Assembly (NCBI GenBank): GCA_964591375.1
Contig: CAZQAU010000042.1
Coordinates: 1-10,041 of the forward strand
From: CAYYYG01 sp964591375
Lineage (GTDB): Bacteria > Patescibacteriota > Microgenomatia > UBA1406 > GWC2-37-13
DNA: 10,041 nt
Direction: 5' to 3'
This document shows, piece by piece, positions 5,861-10,041 of the stretch; position 1 is the first letter of the stretch, and every line of letters starts with the position of its first letter. The notes below the pieces were generated by a model, which was not told the origin of the DNA, ran no database searches, and was given only the letters and a program-made list of their open reading frames with translations. A program made the translations under genes and the position numbers.

Positions 5861-8314
5861 ATGATATACGCCATCAAACCAACAAACTACCACTTACAAT
5901 TCGAACCCGACCTCAAAACATTCACCTATCGCGGCATTACTACGATCACATTTACCACCGACAAACCCCTGACTGAAATAACACTCGACAGTTTAGACCT
6001 GACTATACAATCATGTATAGTAAACACAGATAAAACTCCTCTCAAATTTAGTACACAAAAAAACACCCTTATCATCCAAACAAATCTCAACAAGGGAACA
6101 CATCAAATTCAAATCGAATTTGAAGGCAAACTCGGACAAAACCTTTCGGGATTTTATCGCAGCCGTGTAGAAGGAGCAGAAAACGAATTTATTGCAACTA
6201 CCCAGTTTGAACCCGCCGATGCCCGGCGGGCTTTCCCTTGTGTAGACCACCCTTCCTACAAAGCTACCTTTGATGTAGTGATGATTGTCGACGAATCATT
6301 AACACCGCTTTCAAACTCAGTCGTGGCCACAGAAGAAAAATTAGCCAATGGACTCAAAAAAACAACGTACGAAACCACACCGATTATGTCCACATACCTA
6401 CTCTATCTGGGAGCAGGAACATTTGAAACATATACTGACACTTATCGTGATATCCAGATTCGGGGCGTAGCCACTACCGGGAAAGCTCATTACACTAAGT
6501 TTGCAGTGGAATGCGCCAAAAAATCACTCGAATACTTTGAAACCTATTTTGGCATACCATATCCGCTTAAAAAACTTGATGTAATTGCCGTTCCGGACTT
6601 TGCCGCCGGCGCTATGGAAAACTGGGGAGCGATAACCTTTCGGGAAAACCTGATACTATACTATGAAGAATCCAGTTCCATTACCACCAAACAACGGATT
6701 GCCGAAGTCATGGCTCATGAAGTAGCACACCAATGGTTTGGAAATCTGGTAACCATGAAATGGTGGGATGACTTATGGCTCAATGAAAGCTTTGCCACAT
6801 TTATGGCATACAAAATGGTCGATCATTACTGGCCGGAATGGAATATCTGGGATGAGTATGTCTCAACAACTGTCTTTGGCGGAATGAAACTGGATAGCCT
6901 CAAATCTTCACATCCCATCAAAGTTGATGTTCCCGATATTACTCAGGCAAACGAACTCTTCGATGAAATCGCCTACGACAAAGGCGGCAGTATACTGCGT
7001 ATGATCGAAGGATACTTAGGCAACGACTTATTTAGAGACGGGCTACGGGAATATATCAAAACATATGCATATCAGAATACCGAAGCTCAGGATTTGTGGA
7101 GTTGTCTGGAAAAAGTATCCCATAAACCGATAGTAGATATTATGTCTACCCAGATCACACAGACAGGCTTTCCGGTAATTGCAGCTTCTTTAGAAAATGA
7201 CCAGCTCAATTTAAAACAGTCACGCTTCCTGCTGAATGGCGAAACTTCCACCGACATCTGGAAGGTTCCCATGAGTATTAGGGTAGGGGAGAGACGGGAA
7301 ACTTTTATTCTCGATAAAAAGAATAATTATGTGCCTATTTTAAAAAATCCTGATTACATTGTCATAAACGAGAATTACAACAGTTTTTTTATTTCCGATT
7401 ATTCGGCCGAGCTATTGGAAAAACTGGGTAAACGAACTAATCGACTCTCAGACATCGAAAAGCATGCTTTTGTACATGACCTCTATAACCTGACATTTGC
7501 CGGTAAAAAAACAATTGACGAACTAGTGACACAATTAACTGAATATTTTTCTGAAGAAAAAAAACCATCGATTCTTTTATTCATTATAGAAAAACTATAC
7601 AAAATTTATTTTCTGACTCAGAATATAAAAGTAGGGGAGAGTCTCCAGTTTTTTTCCAGAAAAGCCATCCAGATCAGCACCTTTGAACCAGCGAAAAATG
7701 AACATCCATACACTACACAACTCCGCTCTGTAGCACTCTCATCGCTTTCACTTTTTGATGATGCTGAAGTTAAAACATTTGTCGGGAAAAAATTTTCTCA
7801 ATATTTAGTCAATGAAAATACACTTCATCCTGATTTAAGAAGTAGTATCTATCGTCTTGCAGTCTGGTACGACAAAAAGAATTACGATGTTATCAGTAAT
7901 CTTTACCAAAAAAGTACTAATCAGGAAGAAAAGATTCGCTATCTTACCGCCATTGGTAACAGCAAAGATGGCAAACAGCTTAGCCAGACATTGAAGTTCA
8001 TGATGAGCGATGCGGTACGCTTTAATCAGATTCCCTTTGTACTTTCGTCACTGGCCGGTAACCCGTATGCTCAGGATCTGGCTCTGGAATGGTTGTTTGC
8101 TAATTGGGAGGTTTTAAAAATAAAGTCCGGTGGCACAATCAATCATATTTTCCGTCGTGTTTTGAAACTGATTATTCCCATCTGCGGAGTTAAAAACGTT
8201 AATGAAGTCAAAACATTTTTGCACAAATATTCCACCCCAGAGCTTACAAAAACATTCGAACAAGTTCTGGAAGAACTGGAGATAAACACTACATTTATCA
8301 TGCAAAAAAGATAG
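5861..8314 (+). CDS. M1 family zinc aminopeptidase (puromycin-sensitive aminopeptidase / tricorn-factor type)
   Basis: The product is an 817-residue cytosolic metallopeptidase that removes N-terminal residues from peptides in protein turnover. Residues 1-195 form the beta-rich N-terminal domain, containing QFEPADARRAFPCVDHP (115-131) with the conserved substrate-contact Gln and Glu. The catalytic domain has GAMENWGAITFRE (250-262, binding the free amino end) and the zinc site HEVAHQW (286-292), with Glu309 in WLNES completing HExxH-x18-E. Tyr372 in EIAYDKGG is at the transition-state position. Residues from about 500 on form the ERAP1-like helical C-terminal domain, so all usual domains are present and length fits the family. 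There is no signal peptide or membrane segment. No Shine-Dalgarno site precedes the ATG; it lies 8 bases after structured element copy 2. The first 250 bases are markedly C-rich and G-poor compared with the rest of the gene. The phosphorylase gene follows after 31 bases. Confidence 0.96.
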   Translation: MIYAIKPTNYHLQFEPDLKTFTYRGITTITFTTDKPLTEITLDSLDLTIQSCIVNTDKTPLKFSTQKNTLIIQTNLNKGTHQIQIEFEGKLGQNLSGFYRSRVEGAENEFIATTQFEPADARRAFPCVDHPSYKATFDVVMIVDESLTPLSNSVVATEEKLANGLKKTTYETTPIMSTYLLYLGAGTFETYTDTYRDIQIRGVATTGKAHYTKFAVECAKKSLEYFETYFGIPYPLKKLDVIAVPDFAAGAMENWGAITFRENLILYYEESSSITTKQRIAEVMAHEVAHQWFGNLVTMKWWDDLWLNESFATFMAYKMVDHYWPEWNIWDEYVSTTVFGGMKLDSLKSSHPIKVDVPDITQANELFDEIAYDKGGSILRMIEGYLGNDLFRDGLREYIKTYAYQNTEAQDLWSCLEKVSHKPIVDIMSTQITQTGFPVIAASLENDQLNLKQSRFLLNGETSTDIWKVPMSIRVGERRETFILDKKNNYVPILKNPDYIVINENYNSFFISDYSAELLEKLGKRTNRLSDIEKHAFVHDLYNLTFAGKKTIDELVTQLTEYFSEEKKPSILLFIIEKLYKIYFLTQNIKVGESLQFFSRKAIQISTFEPAKNEHPYTTQLRSVALSSLSLFDDAEVKTFVGKKFSQYLVNENTLHPDLRSSIYRLAVWYDKKNYDVISNLYQKSTNQEEKIRYLTAIGNSKDGKQLSQTLKFMMSDAVRFNQIPFVLSSLAGNPYAQDLALEWLFANWEVLKIKSGGTINHIFRRVLKLIIPICGVKNVNEVKTFLHKYSTPELTKTFEQVLEELEINTTFIMQKR

Positions 8315-8345
8315 ACACTGCCCGGCCCATATGCTACCATGAATT

Positions 8346-10025
8346 ATGCACGCAAAAGTAGCCTATTTTTCGATGGAAATAATGCTTCGCACCCATATTC
8401 CCACCTATGCTGGTGGTTTGGGTATTCTTGCGGGCGATATCTTACGTTCCTGTGCCGATATGAAGATTCCCGCCGTCGGCATGACACTTGTATATAAAGG
8501 AGAATCATTTATTCAAAAATTTCATACTGATGGTACTCAATCTTATTCAGAAATTGAATGGCGAAAAAGCGACCAGTTTACGAAAATGCCTCAGCGAATC
8601 AGTATAAAGGTCAATGGTCAAAATATAACTATCGGGTGTTGGCGTTTTGATATCGTGGGCTACTCCGGATTTGTTGTGCCGGTGTATCTGCTGGATACGG
8701 ACTATTATATAAACGATCAGTGGGCACGTGATCTCACTAAAGATCTCTATGACGATAAACCAGAGATCCGTTTTTCTCAGGAAATCATTCTCGGTATCGG
8801 CGGTGTACAGATGCTTAAGAAACTAGGATATGAACAAGTTGATTGCTATCACTTAAACGAAGGTCATGCCGCACTGGCACCACTGGCATTATTACCCGAT
8901 AATAACTGGAAAGATGATGAAGTTAAAAAAAAGTGCGTTTTCACGACTCATACACCCATTCCGGAAGGTCATGACATCTTCAGTTACGAAATGACCCAAA
9001 AATATGCGGACGGTTACTTACCTTGGCACATTAAGTCTCTATCTGACAATGACAACCTTAATATGACACGGCTTGCTCTGAACATGAGTAAATACACGTG
9101 CGGAGTATCACAGAAGCACGGAGAAGTCTCGCGGGGCATGTTTCCCGGATACCCGATCGATTCGGTAACCAATGGTGTCCATCATAGAACTTGGATCGCC
9201 TCAACAATGCAGGATCTCTATAATGAGTATTTACCCGGCTGGATCGAAGACCCGCAGCAGTTTTGGAAAGCAGTGGAGAGCATCCCCAATGATAAACTCT
9301 GGGAAGCTCATCAGGAAACAAAAAAGACACTCATAGACTTTGTTAATCATCATCTCACGTCGACCACCGCCATATCCCCTGAACCTGATGAACTATTCGA
9401 TACAAACACTTTAACCGTGGCATTGGCACGACGACCCGTTCGTTACAAACGCCCCCTGCTTATTTACAAAGATCTCAATCGGCTGATTCGCCTGGCCGCC
9501 GGTAAAATACAGATTATTCAATCGGGTAAATCACATCCCCAAGATGATATCAGTCATGAAATCGTAAAAGAGATTTTGCATATTTCCAAAAAATTAAAAG
9601 GTATTGTCCGAATAGTTTATCTTGAAAATTATTCCCCAAAGATCGCGCGTCTCTTAGTCTCGGGGACGGATATATGGCTTAATACGCCCAACCGACCACT
9701 GGAAGCCTCGGGAACGAGTGGTATGAAATCGGCGATGAATGGTGGTATTAATTTTTCGGTACTGGATGGGTGGTGGATTGAAGGGTTTAAAATGTGTCCT
9801 CAGTCTGGCTTTACCATCGGACCACCGGCCGATTCAAACAACAAAAATGATGATGAGGCTGACAGTAATGATTTATACAATAAACTGGAACATACAATAA
9901 TCCCGATGTATTACGAGAATAGTGCCGAATGGATAAACCACATGAAAAATGCCATTACTCTGGGAGCGTACTTCAATACTCATCGTGTTGTACAGGAATA
10001 TATGAAAAAAGCCTGGAGTAAATAA
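8346..10025 (+). CDS. glgP: Alpha-glucan (glycogen/maltodextrin) phosphorylase, GT35, short form
   Basis: The product is a 559-residue cytosolic enzyme that releases glucose-1-phosphate from the non-reducing ends of alpha-1,4-glucans. It opens directly in the family's first motif, VAYFSMEIMLRTHIPTYAGG (5-24), continuing LGILAGD. HLNEGHAAL (169-177) and FTTHTPIPEGHD (199-210) follow. ARRPVRYKRPLL (361-372) supplies the phosphate-site Arg and Lys, and ASGTSGMKSAMNGG (454-467) contains Lys461, the expected pyridoxal-phosphate lysine. It belongs to the alpha-glucan phosphorylase branch that is shorter than the roughly 800-residue classical enzymes, and it lacks the N-terminal extension many of these carry. 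The start is secure: an in-frame ATG at 8331 is cut off by TGA three codons later, and the ATG at 8339 is out of frame. No Shine-Dalgarno site is visible. Spacing after the aminopeptidase gene suggests possible co-transcription. No other glycogen gene is visible in the window. Confidence 0.95.
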   Translation: MHAKVAYFSMEIMLRTHIPTYAGGLGILAGDILRSCADMKIPAVGMTLVYKGESFIQKFHTDGTQSYSEIEWRKSDQFTKMPQRISIKVNGQNITIGCWRFDIVGYSGFVVPVYLLDTDYYINDQWARDLTKDLYDDKPEIRFSQEIILGIGGVQMLKKLGYEQVDCYHLNEGHAALAPLALLPDNNWKDDEVKKKCVFTTHTPIPEGHDIFSYEMTQKYADGYLPWHIKSLSDNDNLNMTRLALNMSKYTCGVSQKHGEVSRGMFPGYPIDSVTNGVHHRTWIASTMQDLYNEYLPGWIEDPQQFWKAVESIPNDKLWEAHQETKKTLIDFVNHHLTSTTAISPEPDELFDTNTLTVALARRPVRYKRPLLIYKDLNRLIRLAAGKIQIIQSGKSHPQDDISHEIVKEILHISKKLKGIVRIVYLENYSPKIARLLVSGTDIWLNTPNRPLEASGTSGMKSAMNGGINFSVLDGWWIEGFKMCPQSGFTIGPPADSNNKNDDEADSNDLYNKLEHTIIPMYYENSAEWINHMKNAITLGAYFNTHRVVQEYMKKAWSK

Positions 10026-10041
10026 TATTGGCTAAATTTTC

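Noticed and set aside
5784..5864. Small open frame (GTG start, 26 codons) ending in TGA that overlaps the aminopeptidase ATG
   Set aside because: It has no ribosome site, lies wholly within the structured element, and copy 1 carries a stop in the corresponding frame (TGA at 4241). The stem-preserving changes fit an RNA or DNA fold better than a peptide.
10028..10041. Possible start of a next gene (TTG GCT AAA TTT) at the right edge
   Set aside because: Only four codons are visible, with no ribosome site, so coding cannot be supported from this window.

Overview
The window looks like ordinary chromosome from a small-genome uncultured bacterium, most plausibly of the Candidate Phyla Radiation (Microgenomates/OP11-like). 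This is an inference from style rather than from a marker gene. The signs are an AT-leaning composition, tightly packed genes, a surface protein with a long Thr-Pro spacer, a GT39-type membrane glycosyltransferase, a short alpha-glucan phosphorylase and few clear Shine-Dalgarno sites. TGA is a real stop here: four genes end on it and the proteins are well formed, so a code in which TGA is glycine (Gracilibacteria/Absconditabacteria) is ruled out. There is no rRNA, tRNA, CRISPR array, transposase or phage gene.

Layout. Bases 2-154 hold the C-terminal tail of a membrane protein on the + strand. It meets head-on, with 2 bases between the stops, a Bcp-type peroxiredoxin on the - strand (157-597). 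A divergent spacer with a small dyad leads to a + strand cluster: a membrane-anchored Thr-Pro-rich protein (708-1472), a GH8 endoglucanase (1469-2644) and a cellulose-synthase-like GT2 (2648-4174). Their spacing (4-base overlap, then a 3-base gap) indicates one transcription unit. After spacer 1 comes a polytopic GT39-family glycosyltransferase (4279-5727). After spacer 2 come an M1 zinc aminopeptidase (5861-8314) and, 31 bases later, an alpha-glucan phosphorylase (8346-10025). No gene-free stretch exceeds 300 bases.

How the genes work together. The three-gene cluster reads as a minimal beta-glucan (cellulose-type) synthesis and export unit. The GT2 polymerises and extrudes the chain, the membrane-tethered GH8 trims it as BcsZ does, and the Thr-Pro protein may be a wall or surface spacer partner. 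The synthase has no PilZ domain, and no BcsB-like partner is visible. The GT39 enzyme may glycosylate lipid or protein at the cell surface. The peptidase and phosphorylase are cytosolic housekeeping enzymes for peptide turnover and glycogen/maltodextrin use.

The most unusual signal is non-coding. The spacers before the GT39 gene and before the aminopeptidase gene carry two diverged copies of what looks like one structured element (4193-4268 and 5753-5852). They share end motifs, a closing stem and a central hairpin. Two base pairs have changed on both sides between the copies (A-T versus G-C), as expected if the fold is maintained.
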